Both the position numbers and the translations under genes were made by a program. A DNA stretch of 64,000 nt, from positions 1 to 64,000 of the forward strand of contig NZ_KB898875.1 of assembly GCF_000377905.1 (NCBI RefSeq), given 5' to 3'. The notes beneath the pieces are model-generated. The model saw nothing but the letters and a program-made list of their open reading frames with translations. It was not told where the DNA came from and searched no databases. Positions 37,174 to 47,094 of this stretch are shown here, one piece after another (position 1 is the stretch's first letter; the number at the start of each line of letters is the position of its first letter). The stretch is from Thioalkalivibrio sp. ALMg11. GTDB taxonomy: Bacteria > Pseudomonadota > Gammaproteobacteria > Ectothiorhodospirales > Ectothiorhodospiraceae.

Positions 37174-37252
37174 GGCGAGGCCTCACAGATGAACCAAAGT
37201 CCAAGGATTCTACAACATCAAGCCCCGGTGGCGACGAGCGGGAGGGCGCGCA

Positions 37253-38212
37253 ATGAGTGAACCGCGTGAGGCCCATCTTCCGGAGGAGGCGGCCGGGCAG
37301 CGCCTGGATGCCGCGCTGGCGCAGCTGTTCCCCGAGTATTCGCGCAGCCAGTTGACCCAGTGGCTGAAGGAGGGGGCGTTGCGGGTGGACGGCGCCTCGC
37401 CGCGCCCGCGCACGCCGGTTCGAGGGGGCGAGCGGGTCGAGCTGCTGGCGCCGGATGCCCCGGTGCTGGCGGCGCAGCCCGAGGCCATTGCACTGGATGT
37501 CCTGTACGAGGATGCGGCGGTGCTGGTGATCAACAAGCCGGCCGGGCTGGTGGCCCATCCAGCGGCCGGGCATCGTGACGGCACACTGGTCAATGCCCTG
37601 CTGCATCACGCCCCGGAGCTGGCGCAGCTGCCGCGCGCGGGCGTGGTCCACCGCCTGGACAAGGACACCACCGGACTGATGGTGGTCGCGCGCACCCCGG
37701 AGGCGCAGACCGCCCTGGTGCGCCAGTTGCAGGCGCGCACCGTGCACCGTGAATACCGTGCCCTGGTCCAGGGTCGGGTGATCAGCGGTGCCACCATCGA
37801 GGAGCCGATCGGGCGCCACCCGGTGGATCGCAAGCGCCAGGCGGTGACCGGCGGCGGCAAGCCCGCGGTCACGCATTACCGCGTGGCCGAGCGCTTCCCC
37901 TCCCATACCCTGCTGAATGTGCGCCTGGAGACCGGCCGCACCCACCAGATCCGCGTGCATATGGCGCATATCCGTCATCCAATCGTCGGGGACCTGACCT
38001 ACGGCGGACGCCCGCGTCCGGTCAAGGGCATGGGCGAGGCGGCCAAGGCCACGGTGGCGGCCTTCAAACGCCAGGCCCTGCACGCGGCGCGCCTGGAGTT
38101 CGAGCACCCGACCAGCGGCGAACCTTGCGCGTTCGAGGCCCCGCTGCCGGAGGACTTCGAGGCCCTGCTCGCGGCCTTGCGCGCCGATGCCCGGGAGGCC
38201 GGTGATGCCTGA
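37253..38212 (+). CDS. rluD: 23S rRNA pseudouridine synthase RluD
   Basis: A 319-residue enzyme that makes pseudouridines in helix 69 of 23S rRNA. An N-terminal S4 domain (~15-75) precedes the catalytic domain with the aspartate in HRLDKDTTGLMVVAR and the RTHQIRVHMAHI segment. It overlaps pgeF by 8 bp. Confidence 0.93.
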   Translation: MSEPREAHLPEEAAGQRLDAALAQLFPEYSRSQLTQWLKEGALRVDGASPRPRTPVRGGERVELLAPDAPVLAAQPEAIALDVLYEDAAVLVINKPAGLVAHPAAGHRDGTLVNALLHHAPELAQLPRAGVVHRLDKDTTGLMVVARTPEAQTALVRQLQARTVHREYRALVQGRVISGATIEEPIGRHPVDRKRQAVTGGGKPAVTHYRVAERFPSHTLLNVRLETGRTHQIRVHMAHIRHPIVGDLTYGGRPRPVKGMGEAAKATVAAFKRQALHAARLEFEHPTSGEPCAFEAPLPEDFEALLAALRADAREAGDA

Positions 38213-38987
38213 GGCCCTGCCCCTGCTGGCGCCATCCCCCGGCGAGTTGCCCGCCGGCGTGCGCGCGCTGCAGACCACCCGGGCGGGCGGCGTCAGCACC
38301 GGGCCCTGGGCCGCGCTGAACCTGGCGCTGCATACCGGCGATGCCCCCGAGCATGTGGCGGAGAATCGGCGTCTGCTGGAACCGTCTTTGGGGCTGGCCG
38401 CGCCGATCGCCTGGCCGCGCCAGGTCCACGGCACCGGCGTGATCACCGCCGATGCGCTGCATGCGGCGCTGGAGGCCGGCGACGGGGGCGAGGCCGACGC
38501 AGTGGTCAGCGACCAGCCTGGGGTGGTTTGTGCGGTGCAGACTGCCGACTGCCTGCCGGTGGTGCTGGCGACCGCCGATGGGGCGGCGGTCGGGGTGGCG
38601 CATGCCGGCTGGCGCGGGCTGGCCGACGGTGTGCTGGAGGCCAGCGTGGAGGCCCTGCAGACGCTGCGTCCGGGGATGCCGATCCAGGCCTGGATGGGGG
38701 CGGCGATCGGCCCCGCGGCCTTCGAGGTCGGCCCCGAGGTGCGCGAGGCCTTTGTCGCGCACGACCCGGAGGCCGTTGCCGCGTTCTGCCCCGGCGCCGA
38801 GGGCCGCCTGCTGGCGGATCTCTACCTGCTGGCGCGGCAGCGCCTGCAGCGGGCCGGGGTAGCGCGGGTCGCCGGTGGCGGGCATTGCACCTTCACCGAG
38901 GCGGATACCTTTTTCTCCTACCGCCGCGATGGTGAGACCGGGCGCATGGGCACGCTCGTCTGGGTCGATCCCGGACGCCTGCGATAA
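38205..38987 (+). CDS. pgeF: Multicopper polyphenol oxidase-fold protein PgeF/YfiH
   Basis: A 260-residue YfiH family protein. The metal site is formed by QTADCLPVVLA (Cys) and VAHAGWRG (His), with the early His in WPRQVHGTGV. Members were described as a peptidoglycan-editing factor in E. coli and as purine nucleoside phosphorylases or adenosine deaminases elsewhere. GGGAGG lies 7 bases before ATG 38205, inside rluD. It precedes clpB, as in E. coli. Confidence 0.9.
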   Translation: MPEALPLLAPSPGELPAGVRALQTTRAGGVSTGPWAALNLALHTGDAPEHVAENRRLLEPSLGLAAPIAWPRQVHGTGVITADALHAALEAGDGGEADAVVSDQPGVVCAVQTADCLPVVLATADGAAVGVAHAGWRGLADGVLEASVEALQTLRPGMPIQAWMGAAIGPAAFEVGPEVREAFVAHDPEAVAAFCPGAEGRLLADLYLLARQRLQRAGVARVAGGGHCTFTEADTFFSYRRDGETGRMGTLVWVDPGRLR

Positions 38988-39020
38988 CCCCGACGCTCGG
39001 TCCGGCGTGTGGTTGCCCAT

Positions 39021-39165
39021 GGAGATCGCCGCGTCGCTGCGCTCCTCGCGATGACGGTGCTCCTGTCCCCGTCGTTGCGAGGCCCTGCAGGGGCCGTGGC
39101 ACAAAAGCGCGAAGCGCGTTGAACGGTCGCAGGCCGGCCCGAAGGGCGAGCGCAGCGAGTAACCG
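39021..39165. repeat. CATTGCGAG MITE-like repeat, copy 3 (rearranged)
   Basis: The right-end module (GAGATCGCCGCGTCGCTGCG, CTCCTCGCGATGACGGTG) lies at 39021-39060, before the left end and core (CCGTCGTTGCGAGG at 39069, then ACAAAAGCGCGAAGCGCG and CGAAGGGCGAGCGCAGCGAG, to ~39163). The order is permuted against copies 1 and 2, as if two partial copies joined. It lies between pgeF and the clpB promoter. Confidence 0.65.
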
Positions 39166-39239
39166 CTGGACGGAACGCCCGGCGTTTGTTCGGGACGGCG
39201 TTGGCGTTTGTCTGATGCGGGGGTTTCCGTCCGTCTATC

Positions 39240-39265
39240 CTTGAAGGTCAGGGGATTGTCCCCAT
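39240..39265 (+). promoter_or_regulatory. Sigma-32 heat-shock promoter of clpB
   Basis: CTTGAA (39240-39245), a 14-base spacer and CCCCAT (39260-39265, followed by CAT) match the RpoH consensus exactly. The expected start of transcription is ~35 bases before the clpB ATG. Confidence 0.9.
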
Positions 39266-39307
39266 CATTGGTGTCAGTTCATCCAGATTTGACCGAGGGG
39301 TTTCCCA

Positions 39308-41896
39308 ATGCGAATGGATCGCCTGACGACCAAGTTCCAGTCCGCCATCGCGGATGCACAATCACTCGCGGTAGGCCGCGATCACCAGTTCATCGAACCG
39401 GCCCACCTCCTGCTGGCCCTGCTGGACCAGGAGGGCGGCACTATTCGGCACGTGCTCGACCGTGCCGGCGCCAACGTGCGCCAGCTGCGTTCGGCACTGG
39501 GCGAGGCGCTGGACCGTTTGCCCAAGGTGGAGGGCGCCGCGGGCGAGGTGCATGTCTCCAACGACCTGGGGCGCTTGCTGAATGTCTGCGACAAGCTCGC
39601 TCAGGAGCGCAAGGACCAGTACATCCCCAGCGAGCTGTTTCTGCTCGCGGCGATCGCCGAGAAGGCTGGCGTGGGTGAGATGCTGCGCAATGCCGGCGCC
39701 AACAAGGACTCGCTGGAGAAGGCCGTGGACGACATGCGCGGCGGCGCCCAGGTGGACGACCCGAACGCCGAGGAGAACCGCCAGGCGCTGGATAAGTACA
39801 CCATCGATCTCACCGAGCGCGCCGAGCAGGGCAAGCTGGATCCGGTGATCGGGCGTGACGAGGAGATCCGCCGCTCGATCCAGGTCCTGCAGAGGCGCAC
39901 CAAGAACAACCCGGTGCTGATCGGCGAGCCCGGTGTCGGCAAGACCGCGATCGTCGAGGGCCTGGCCCAGCGCATCATCAACGGCGAGGTGCCCGAGGGG
40001 CTGAAGGACAAGCGCGTGCTCGCGCTGGATCTGGGCGCCTTGCTGGCCGGGGCCAAGTACCGCGGCGATTTCGAGGAGCGGCTGAAGTCCGTGCTCAAGG
40101 AGCTCTCGCAGGAAGAGGGTCGCGTGATCCTGTTCATCGACGAGATCCACACGCTGGTCGGCGCCGGCAAGGCCGAGGGCGCGATGGATGCCGGCAACAT
40201 GCTCAAGCCGGCTCTGGCACGCGGCGAGCTGCACTGCATCGGCGCGACCACGTTGGACGAATACCGCCAGAACATCGAGAAGGACGCCGCGCTGGAACGT
40301 CGCTTCCAGAAGGTGGTGGTGGACGAGCCCACGCTGGAAGACACCATCGCCATTCTGCGCGGGCTGAAGGAGCGCTACGAGGTCCACCACGGGATCGAGA
40401 TCACCGACCCGGCGATCGTTGCCGCCGCGCAGCTGTCGCAGCGCTACATCACCGACCGCCAGCTGCCCGACAAGGCGATCGATCTGATCGACGAGGCCAG
40501 CTCGCGCATCCGTATGGAGATCGACTCCAAGCCCGAGTCCATGGACCGCCTGGAGCGGCGTCTGATCCAGCTGAAGATCGAACGCGAGGCGCTGAAGAAG
40601 GAATCCGACGACGCCTCGAAGAAGCGGCTGGATACCCTGGAGGGCGAAATCGATCGCCTGGGGCGTGAGCTCTCCGATCTGGACGAGGTCTGGAAGTCCG
40701 AGAAGGCCGCGGTGTCCGGAGCCGCCCAGTTGAAGGAAGAGCTCGAGCGTGCGCGTACCGAGCTGGAGACCGCCCGCCGCGCCGGCGATCTGTCGCGCAT
40801 GTCCGAGCTGCAGTACGGGCGCATCCCGGATCTGGACAAGTCCCTGGCCATGGCCCACGAGATGGAGAGCCAGGAAACCCAGTTGCTACGCACCAAGGTG
40901 ACCGACGAAGAGGTCGCCGAGGTGGTCTCGCGCTGGACCGGCATTCCGGTCTCCAAGATGCTGGAGGGCGAGAAGGACAAACTGCTGCGCATGGAAGAGG
41001 CCGTTGGCGACCGCGTGGTCGGCCAGACCGAGGCGGTGCACGCAGTGGCCAACGCCATCCGCCGTTCGCGGGCGGGCCTGTCCGACCCGAACCGGCCGAA
41101 TGGCTCGTTCCTGTTCCTCGGCCCGACCGGGGTCGGCAAGACCGAGCTGACCAAGGCGCTGGCGTCATTCCTGTTCGACACCGAAGAGTCCATGGTGCGC
41201 ATCGACATGTCCGAGTTCATGGAGAAGCACTCGGTGGCGCGGTTGATCGGGGCGCCCCCGGGCTATGTCGGCTACGAGGAGGGTGGTTACCTGACCGAGG
41301 CCGTGCGCCGCAAGCCGTACTCCGTGATCCTGCTGGACGAGGTCGAGAAGGCGCACCCGGATGTCTTCAACGTGTTGCTGCAGGTGCTGGATGATGGTCG
41401 TCTGACCGACGGTCATGGTCGCACCGTGGACTTCCGCAACACGGTGATCGTGATGACCTCCAACCTGGGCTCGCAGCAGATCCAGGAGATGGCCGGCGAG
41501 GCGAACTACGATGCAATGAAGGCCGCGGTGATGGAGATCGTCGGGCAGCACTTCCGCCCCGAGTTCATCAACCGCGTGGACGACGTGGTGGTGTTCCACC
41601 CGCTGGAGCGCGAGCAGATCCGGGCGATCGCTGGCATCCAGCTGCAGTTCCTGCGCGACCGCCTGGAGGAGCGCGATCTGGGGCTCACCATTACCGACGC
41701 CGCGCTGGATCACCTGGGCGCCGCCGGTTTCGACCCGGTGTATGGCGCGCGTCCGCTCAAGCGGGCGATCCAGACGCAGATGGAAAACCCGTTGGCGCAG
41801 TCGCTGCTGTCCGGCGAATTCGGCCCCGGCGACACCATCGAGGTGGATATGGCCGGGGACCAGCTCACCTTCACGAGGGCCGCGGTTGCAGCCTGA
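39308..41896 (+). CDS. clpB: Disaggregase ClpB (Hsp100)
   Basis: An 862-residue hexameric AAA+ chaperone that rescues aggregated proteins with DnaK. An N-terminal repeat domain (~1-145), NBD1 with GEPGVGKT and DEIHTLVG, a coiled-coil middle domain (~405-525) and NBD2 with GPTGVGKT and [18 protein letters not shown] are all present. It has its own sigma-32 promoter and terminator, so it is a single-gene heat-shock unit. Confidence 0.97.
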   Translation: MRMDRLTTKFQSAIADAQSLAVGRDHQFIEPAHLLLALLDQEGGTIRHVLDRAGANVRQLRSALGEALDRLPKVEGAAGEVHVSNDLGRLLNVCDKLAQERKDQYIPSELFLLAAIAEKAGVGEMLRNAGANKDSLEKAVDDMRGGAQVDDPNAEENRQALDKYTIDLTERAEQGKLDPVIGRDEEIRRSIQVLQRRTKNNPVLIGEPGVGKTAIVEGLAQRIINGEVPEGLKDKRVLALDLGALLAGAKYRGDFEERLKSVLKELSQEEGRVILFIDEIHTLVGAGKAEGAMDAGNMLKPALARGELHCIGATTLDEYRQNIEKDAALERRFQKVVVDEPTLEDTIAILRGLKERYEVHHGIEITDPAIVAAAQLSQRYITDRQLPDKAIDLIDEASSRIRMEIDSKPESMDRLERRLIQLKIEREALKKESDDASKKRLDTLEGEIDRLGRELSDLDEVWKSEKAAVSGAAQLKEELERARTELETARRAGDLSRMSELQYGRIPDLDKSLAMAHEMESQETQLLRTKVTDEEVAEVVSRWTGIPVSKMLEGEKDKLLRMEEAVGDRVVGQTEAVHAVANAIRRSRAGLSDPNRPNGSFLFLGPTGVGKTELTKALASFLFDTEESMVRIDMSEFMEKHSVARLIGAPPGYVGYEEGGYLTEAVRRKPYSVILLDEVEKAHPDVFNVLLQVLDDGRLTDGHGRTVDFRNTVIVMTSNLGSQQIQEMAGEANYDAMKAAVMEIVGQHFRPEFINRVDDVVVFHPLEREQIRAIAGIQLQFLRDRLEERDLGLTITDAALDHLGAAGFDPVYGARPLKRAIQTQMENPLAQSLLSGEFGPGDTIEVDMAGDQLTFTRAAVAA

Positions 41897-41911
41897 CCGG
41901 TCCGCCTTGTC

Positions 41912-41959
41912 CCCCGGACGAAAAGGCCCGCCCCTGTGCGGGCCTTTTTTTGTCCGGGG
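41912..41959. terminator. Intrinsic terminator after clpB
   Basis: An inverted repeat with arms CCCCGGACGAAAAGGCCCGC and its near complement (GCGGGCCTTTTTTTGTCCGGGG) around CCCTGT. The A4/T7 runs allow termination on the plus strand and weaker termination on the minus strand. The rest of 41960-42073 holds nothing seen. Confidence 0.92.
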
Positions 41960-42073
41960 CTGAGCGGGGGCAACGGACTGCGGGGCGGATTCTGCGCGGG
42001 GGCGGGAGTCGAGTGAAGAGGCCGGATGCGGCAGATGGCCGCATCCGGCGGTGGTGGTTGGGTAGTGACGGGC

Positions 42074-42553
42074 TCAGGGGTCGTGGGTGGCCTGGGCGTC
42101 CACTGGTTCCTCGAAGGCGATGAACAGGATGCAGTCCTCGTCCGACATGCAGTGGGTGGTATGTGCCAGCCGGGCCGGGCCGTAGGCATAGGTGCCCGGG
42201 CGGAGCACGACCGGGTCCTGGTCGTCGTAATCGACCTGCATCTTGCCTCTGACGAGCACCATGCGTTCGGCGCTGGTGTGCCAGTGGTGGGGCGCGGTGG
42301 TGTTGCCGGGGAGGAGGAAGAAGACGTCGGCATTGGGCTGCGCCGGGTCACCCTGCAGCACGGCGAGCCGGCAGCCGTCCGGCATGAAGGCCGGGCACCG
42401 GCCCCATTCGAGGTCGGGGGAATCGGGTTCGTGGATGAAGGCCGGGCCTTGGTCCGCCGTCACCGCCGTCCAGGCGGCGACCAGCGCGAGGGCGGCTGCG
42501 GCCGATGCAAGGCGGGGTATGGCCCCGGTGGGCCGGATATCGTGTTTGGACAT
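42074..42553 (-). CDS. Secreted cupin-domain protein
   Basis: A 159-residue protein with a Sec signal peptide (hydrophobic ~15-32, ending near TAD) and one cupin fold (~60-150). Likely metal ligands are in PHHWHTSAERMVLVRG and later HTTHC. A strong GGAGGT lies upstream of the ATG. The role is unknown; similar small periplasmic cupins are often annotated only by fold. It is transcribed alone; the 223-bp gap to the divergent hydrolase gene includes a CACCCGG/CCGGGTG hairpin. Confidence 0.75.
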   Translation of the reverse strand: MSKHDIRPTGAIPRLASAAAALALVAAWTAVTADQGPAFIHEPDSPDLEWGRCPAFMPDGCRLAVLQGDPAQPNADVFFLLPGNTTAPHHWHTSAERMVLVRGKMQVDYDDQDPVVLRPGTYAYGPARLAHTTHCMSDEDCILFIAFEEPVDAQATHDP

Positions 42554-42776
42554 GATGCACCTCCTGTGGGGCATGGCTTCACCCGGCTGCGCTCCGGGTG
42601 GGCGTTGTCGTGGTGTGGCTGACCGGGCGGGCTTTTGCCTGTAATCCTGGCTGGTTCCAGCCGGGGTGGCTTCCATGATCTTGCGGTAGGGGGGCGGATG
42701 TTGCGGTTGGTGGGCACCGGGCAGCGCCACGATTGCCGGGTCGCTACACTCGGGGTCTGGGAGTTGTCGGATAGGG

Positions 42777-44087
42777 ATGTTCGGAATGGCTGTGTTGCGG
42801 GTGTGTGCCGTCCTGGCGGTGGTGTTGGGGCTGATGGGGTGTTCGCTGCTGGATGCGCGAGAGCAACTGGCGCGCATAGGCGGGGCCTGCGTGATCAGCG
42901 GTACGGTAGGGTCGAACGAAGGGGCGGATAGCCTGGAACGGACCGGGCCCTATGTGGTGGCGGTGTTCCGCGAGCCGGGCGCCGGCGCCGTTGTGCCCGA
43001 GCCGGCGGATCATGTGGTGAGCGCGCGCGGCGGGAGCTGGTTCTTTGCCCTGGAGCCCGGTCGTTACAGCGTGCTGGCCTTCCGCGACGAGGATGGCGAT
43101 CGCGCGCATCCGGCCGGCGCACCGGTCCAGCACGTCGCGGGTGGCGATTCGCTGGATTGTGGCCCTGGCGGACGGCTGACCGGGATCGATATCCGCGTGA
43201 ACGGGAATGATCGCCTGGCGCACGCCATTCGCCTGCCGGATACGCGTGGTCCTGCGGACGGCGCGGCGCCGGACGCCGTGCCGCTGAGCTTGGGCCGGGT
43301 GACGGCCTACGGCGAGATTGCCCATCTGGATGATCCGCGCTTCGCGACCGAGGTGGCGCGGGGCAGCCAGTGGCGCCCGCTGGATTTCGTGTTGGCGGGG
43401 TATGCCGGGGTGTACTTTCTTGAGCCGTACGATCCCGCACGGACGCCGGTGCTGTTCGTGCACGGGATGAACGGCTCGCCGCGGGACTTCGCCGGGCTGC
43501 TGGAGGCCCTGGACCACGAGCGCTACCAGCCCTGGTTCTACTATTACGCCTCCGGGCTGCCGCTGCAGTCGGCCGCGGCGCACCTGGCACAGGTGGTCGA
43601 GGAGCTGGAGGTGCGCCACGGCGTCGAGTCACTGCCGGTGGTGGCACACAGCATGGGCGGACTGGTCGCCCGCGGCTTCCTGAACGAACGTGCTCAGCGC
43701 GGGGCCGCGGCGACCGTTCCGGCCATGATCACCCTGTCCACGCCTTGGGCCGGGCACGAGCGCGCTCAGCGGGGTGTCGACCGCTCGCCGGTGGTGGTCC
43801 CGGTATGGCGCGACATGGCGCCGGGCAGCGCCTACCTGGAAGGCCTGTTCGCGGATGCCGGCGCGGCGGCGACCGAACTGCATCTGCTGTTCGGCTACCA
43901 GCGCGGGGAGGGGGGCGCGCGCGCCACCGCGGACGGGGTGCTCACGCTGGCGAGCATGCTGCACCCGCCCGCGCAGCGCGAGGCGGCCTCGGTCTTCGGG
44001 GTGGCGGCCACTCACGCCGGCATCCTGTCACATCCACTGGTGCTGGAGCGGGTGGACGGGCTCCTGTCCGGGGTGCCTGGGGACTGA
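42777..44087 (+). CDS. Lipoprotein alpha/beta hydrolase with N-terminal beta domain
   Basis: A 436-residue protein. The signal peptide ends in lipobox LMGC (Cys22). Residues ~35-135 form a beta-rich region of unknown family (WFFALEPGRYSVLAF, FRDEDGDRAH). The C-terminal half is an alpha/beta hydrolase: oxyanion HGMNGSPRDF, nucleophile elbow AHSMGGLV, and a late histidine near the C-terminus (SHPL or ATHAG). A lipase, esterase or acyltransferase acting at the cell envelope is plausible; the substrate is unknown. ATG 42777 or 42786 may be the start; no strong ribosome site. Confidence 0.75.
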   Translation: MFGMAVLRVCAVLAVVLGLMGCSLLDAREQLARIGGACVISGTVGSNEGADSLERTGPYVVAVFREPGAGAVVPEPADHVVSARGGSWFFALEPGRYSVLAFRDEDGDRAHPAGAPVQHVAGGDSLDCGPGGRLTGIDIRVNGNDRLAHAIRLPDTRGPADGAAPDAVPLSLGRVTAYGEIAHLDDPRFATEVARGSQWRPLDFVLAGYAGVYFLEPYDPARTPVLFVHGMNGSPRDFAGLLEALDHERYQPWFYYYASGLPLQSAAAHLAQVVEELEVRHGVESLPVVAHSMGGLVARGFLNERAQRGAAATVPAMITLSTPWAGHERAQRGVDRSPVVVPVWRDMAPGSAYLEGLFADAGAAATELHLLFGYQRGEGGARATADGVLTLASMLHPPAQREAASVFGVAATHAGILSHPLVLERVDGLLSGVPGD

Positions 44088-44199
44088 TCTTGTGTCGGCG
44101 TCTTGGGTCTGTGGCCGCGACGGCGCAATGGGATCAGCGTAGTCTGAAGGCATGCCTGCCGCCTGGACGTCCTCGGCAGGCCAGCCAGCGGGGAGCGCG

Positions 44200-45351
44200 A
44201 TGCAGTTATTCGAGTGCGAGGTCTGTGGGCAGGGGGTGTATTTCGACAACACCTTCTGTACCCGCTGCGGCCACCGGTTGGGGTTTCTTCCAGACCGTCT
44301 GGAGGTCTCTGCCATGGCGCCGGCGGGGGAGGCTGTGGGTGCCCGTGGCCGACCGATCCCCGGTGGACTGTGGCGGGTGGCGGACGAGCCGGACGGGCGG
44401 CTTTATCGCCAGTGCCGGCACTACGCGGTGGACGCGGTGTGCAACTGGATGGTTCCGCATGACGAGTCCCAGCCCTTCTGCCAGGCCTGCCGCCTGAATC
44501 GCACCATCCCGGACCTCAGCGTGCCGGGTAATGCGCGGCTGTGGGAGCGCCTGGAGACCGAGAAGCGACGCCTGGTATACGGCCTGCTGCGCCTGCGCCT
44601 TCCGGTGGTGCCGAGGAAAAGCGATCCCGGGGGGATTGCGTTCGATTTCCTGGCCGACCCGGCCCCCGAGTTTCGCGAGGGCGGTGGCGTGGTCACCGGT
44701 CACGCGAACGGGCTCATTACCATCAATATCGCCGAGGCCGACCCCGCCGTGCGTGAACGCATGCGCGAGGCGATGGCCGAACCCTATCGCACCATTCTCG
44801 GCCACTTTCGCCACGAATCCGCGCACTACTACTGGGACCGTCTGATTCGCGGCACCCACTGGCATACCGACTTTCGCGAGCGCTTCGGCGACGAACGCGC
44901 GGACTACGACGAGGCCCTGCGGCGCCACTACGCCGGCGGTCCGCCGGCGGACTGGCAGGCGTCGTTCGTGTCTGCCTATGCCAGTTCGCACCCCTGGGAA
45001 GACTGGGCCGAGACCTGGGCCCACTACCTGCACATCGTGGATACGCTGGACACGGCCTCCGCCTACAACATGGACATCGAGCCTGTCGCCGGGCCCTCGG
45101 CGCGGCTGGGGGCGCAGGGGAATCTACCGGCCTTCGACGCCTATGCCACGGCCGACTTCGACCTGTTGCTGGAGCACTGGCTGCCGCTGGTCAGCGCGCT
45201 GAACAGCCTCAACCGCAGCATGGGCCACGCGCATGTCTATCCCTTCGTGCTGACCGCCACCGCGATCGCCAAACTGGCATTCGTGCATCAGGTCATTCAG
45301 GATTTCCGCACGGGCACCCGTGCACAGCCGGTGGGCGCCGCCGCTCCCTGA
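44200..45351 (+). CDS. Putative zinc-binding metallopeptidase with N-terminal zinc ribbon
   Basis: A 383-residue cytoplasmic protein. Two CxxC pairs (CEVCG and CTRCG) form a zinc ribbon at ~5-25; a second Cys-rich patch is FCQACRLNR. HFRHESAHYYWDRL near 205-220 is an HExxH-type zinc site, and EDWAETWAHYLH supplies a later glutamate, the pattern of the COG4307-type putative peptidases. No signal peptide is seen. Function is unproven. GGGAGC is upstream of ATG 44200. Confidence 0.75.
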   Translation: MQLFECEVCGQGVYFDNTFCTRCGHRLGFLPDRLEVSAMAPAGEAVGARGRPIPGGLWRVADEPDGRLYRQCRHYAVDAVCNWMVPHDESQPFCQACRLNRTIPDLSVPGNARLWERLETEKRRLVYGLLRLRLPVVPRKSDPGGIAFDFLADPAPEFREGGGVVTGHANGLITINIAEADPAVRERMREAMAEPYRTILGHFRHESAHYYWDRLIRGTHWHTDFRERFGDERADYDEALRRHYAGGPPADWQASFVSAYASSHPWEDWAETWAHYLHIVDTLDTASAYNMDIEPVAGPSARLGAQGNLPAFDAYATADFDLLLEHWLPLVSALNSLNRSMGHAHVYPFVLTATAIAKLAFVHQVIQDFRTGTRAQPVGAAAP

Positions 45352-45420
45352 TCGGTCGGCCACGGACCGGCAAACACCCGGTCCCCGAAAGATACCCAAC
45401 CGCAAGCGAAAGGACGCGAG

Positions 45421-47079
45421 ATGTACAACGTTGCCACCCGCGGCCCGTTCAAGGGGCTGAACCCGCGTGTTGCGCCGCTGGCGCTGATCCTGGTGGTGAT
45501 CATCGCCCTGCTGGGGGTCTATCGCACCGAGCAGCTGGGCGCCGTGGTGGGGGATGCGCGGGCCTTCGTGACGCCGCTTCTGGAGTGGTACTACGTGGTG
45601 ATCATGGCCTTCTTCCTGGTCATGGTGATCTGGCTCGGGGTGGGGCGCTACAAGGACGTTCGCCTGGGGCGCGACGACGAGGTGCCGGAGTTCACCACGC
45701 TGTCCTGGTTGTCGATGCTGTTCGCCGCCGGCATGGGCGTCGGGCTGCTGTTCTGGGCGGTGGCCGAGCCACTGTCGCATTACGGCGGCAATCCGTTCCT
45801 GCTCGAGAACGGCGATCAGGCGGCCGCCGCGGACATGTCGATGGTGCTGACGTATTTCCACTGGGGGCTGAACGCCTGGGGCGTGTTCGCGCTGCTGGCG
45901 CTGATCCTGGCCTATTTCAGCTTCCGCAAGGGTCAGCCGCTGGCGTTGCGCTCGGCCCTGCACCCGCTGATCGGAAAATACAGCCATACCTGGCCGGGCG
46001 ATCTGGTGGATCTGCTGGCCATCGTGGCCACGGTCTTCGGGATCGCGACGACCCTGGGGCTGGGAATCCAGCAGCTGGAGGCCGGGTTGGCGCACACCGC
46101 CGGCATCTCGCTGGAAGGGGATCGCGGTCTCCTGCTGCTGACGGCGCTGCTGACGGTGACCGCGATCGTGTCGGTGGTGGCCGGGATGCAGGCCGGGGTG
46201 CAGCGGGTCAGCCAGGCCAACCTGTGGCTCAGTGTCGCGCTGCTCGGACTGCTGCTGGTATGGGGGCCGACCCAGTACCTGCTGGCGCTGGTGGTGCAGT
46301 CCAGCGGCAGCTACATGCAGAACCTGCTGGGGTTGTCGCTGTACACCCATGCCCACCACCTGGACGGGTGGCACTCCGACTGGACGGTCTTCTACTGGGG
46401 CTGGTGGCTGGCCTGGGCGCCGTTTGTCGGGCTGTTCATCGCACGCATCTCGCGCGGGCGCACGCTGCGCGAGTTCGTGATGGGTGTGCTGCTGGTGCCG
46501 ACGCTGATTACCTTCTTCTGGCTCGCACTGCTGGGCGGTACGGCCCTGCACGCCGAGGTCGAGGGCATCGCGAACATTGCCGATCAGGTGGCGGAGGACC
46601 TGACCATGGCGACCTTCGCCACCATGGAGACCCTGGAGCCCTGGTTGATCGCGCAGACTGGCGCCGTGCTGATTACGGTGCTGATCGCCACCTACCTGCT
46701 GACCTCCGCCAATGCCGGCATCGTGGTCATCAACACCCTGCTGGCCCATGGCTCCACCGAACACCGGGCGATCCACCTGATCCTGTGGGGCGCGATGATC
46801 GGGCTGGTGACCGGCGTGCTGCTGCTGGCGGGCGGGCTGGAGGTCCTGCAGAACGCGGTCATCCTCGCCGCACTGCCGTTCTCGCTGGTGATGCTGATGA
46901 TGGTGGTCGGCCTGATGCGTGCCCTGGAAGACGAACGCTATGCCCCGCGCCCGGGCGAACATACGATCGCCCCCAGCGAGCCCTGGACGGTCCCCCCGGA
47001 CCGCGTCCACGAGGACTTCGACCAGGAAGACGACGCCCCCGAGGCCCGCGACGAAGACGATGACCCTCGCCGTTCCTGA
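45421..47079 (+). CDS. BCCT family betaine/choline/carnitine-type transporter
   Basis: A 552-residue carrier with 12 predicted helices. The BCCT signature GMGVGLLFWAVAEPLSHY and the Trp-rich helix WTVFYWGWWLAWAPFVGLFIARISRGRT are clear. The C-terminal ~45 residues are strongly acidic (DFDQEDDAPEARDEDDD). Family members take up glycine betaine or other compatible solutes with Na+ or H+. This fits a salt-tolerant host; the substrate is inferred only at family level. AAAGGA precedes the ATG. Confidence 0.9.
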   Translation: MYNVATRGPFKGLNPRVAPLALILVVIIALLGVYRTEQLGAVVGDARAFVTPLLEWYYVVIMAFFLVMVIWLGVGRYKDVRLGRDDEVPEFTTLSWLSMLFAAGMGVGLLFWAVAEPLSHYGGNPFLLENGDQAAAADMSMVLTYFHWGLNAWGVFALLALILAYFSFRKGQPLALRSALHPLIGKYSHTWPGDLVDLLAIVATVFGIATTLGLGIQQLEAGLAHTAGISLEGDRGLLLLTALLTVTAIVSVVAGMQAGVQRVSQANLWLSVALLGLLLVWGPTQYLLALVVQSSGSYMQNLLGLSLYTHAHHLDGWHSDWTVFYWGWWLAWAPFVGLFIARISRGRTLREFVMGVLLVPTLITFFWLALLGGTALHAEVEGIANIADQVAEDLTMATFATMETLEPWLIAQTGAVLITVLIATYLLTSANAGIVVINTLLAHGSTEHRAIHLILWGAMIGLVTGVLLLAGGLEVLQNAVILAALPFSLVMLMMVVGLMRALEDERYAPRPGEHTIAPSEPWTVPPDRVHEDFDQEDDAPEARDEDDDPRRS

Positions 47080-47094
47080 CGCGGCCCCCGTTTT

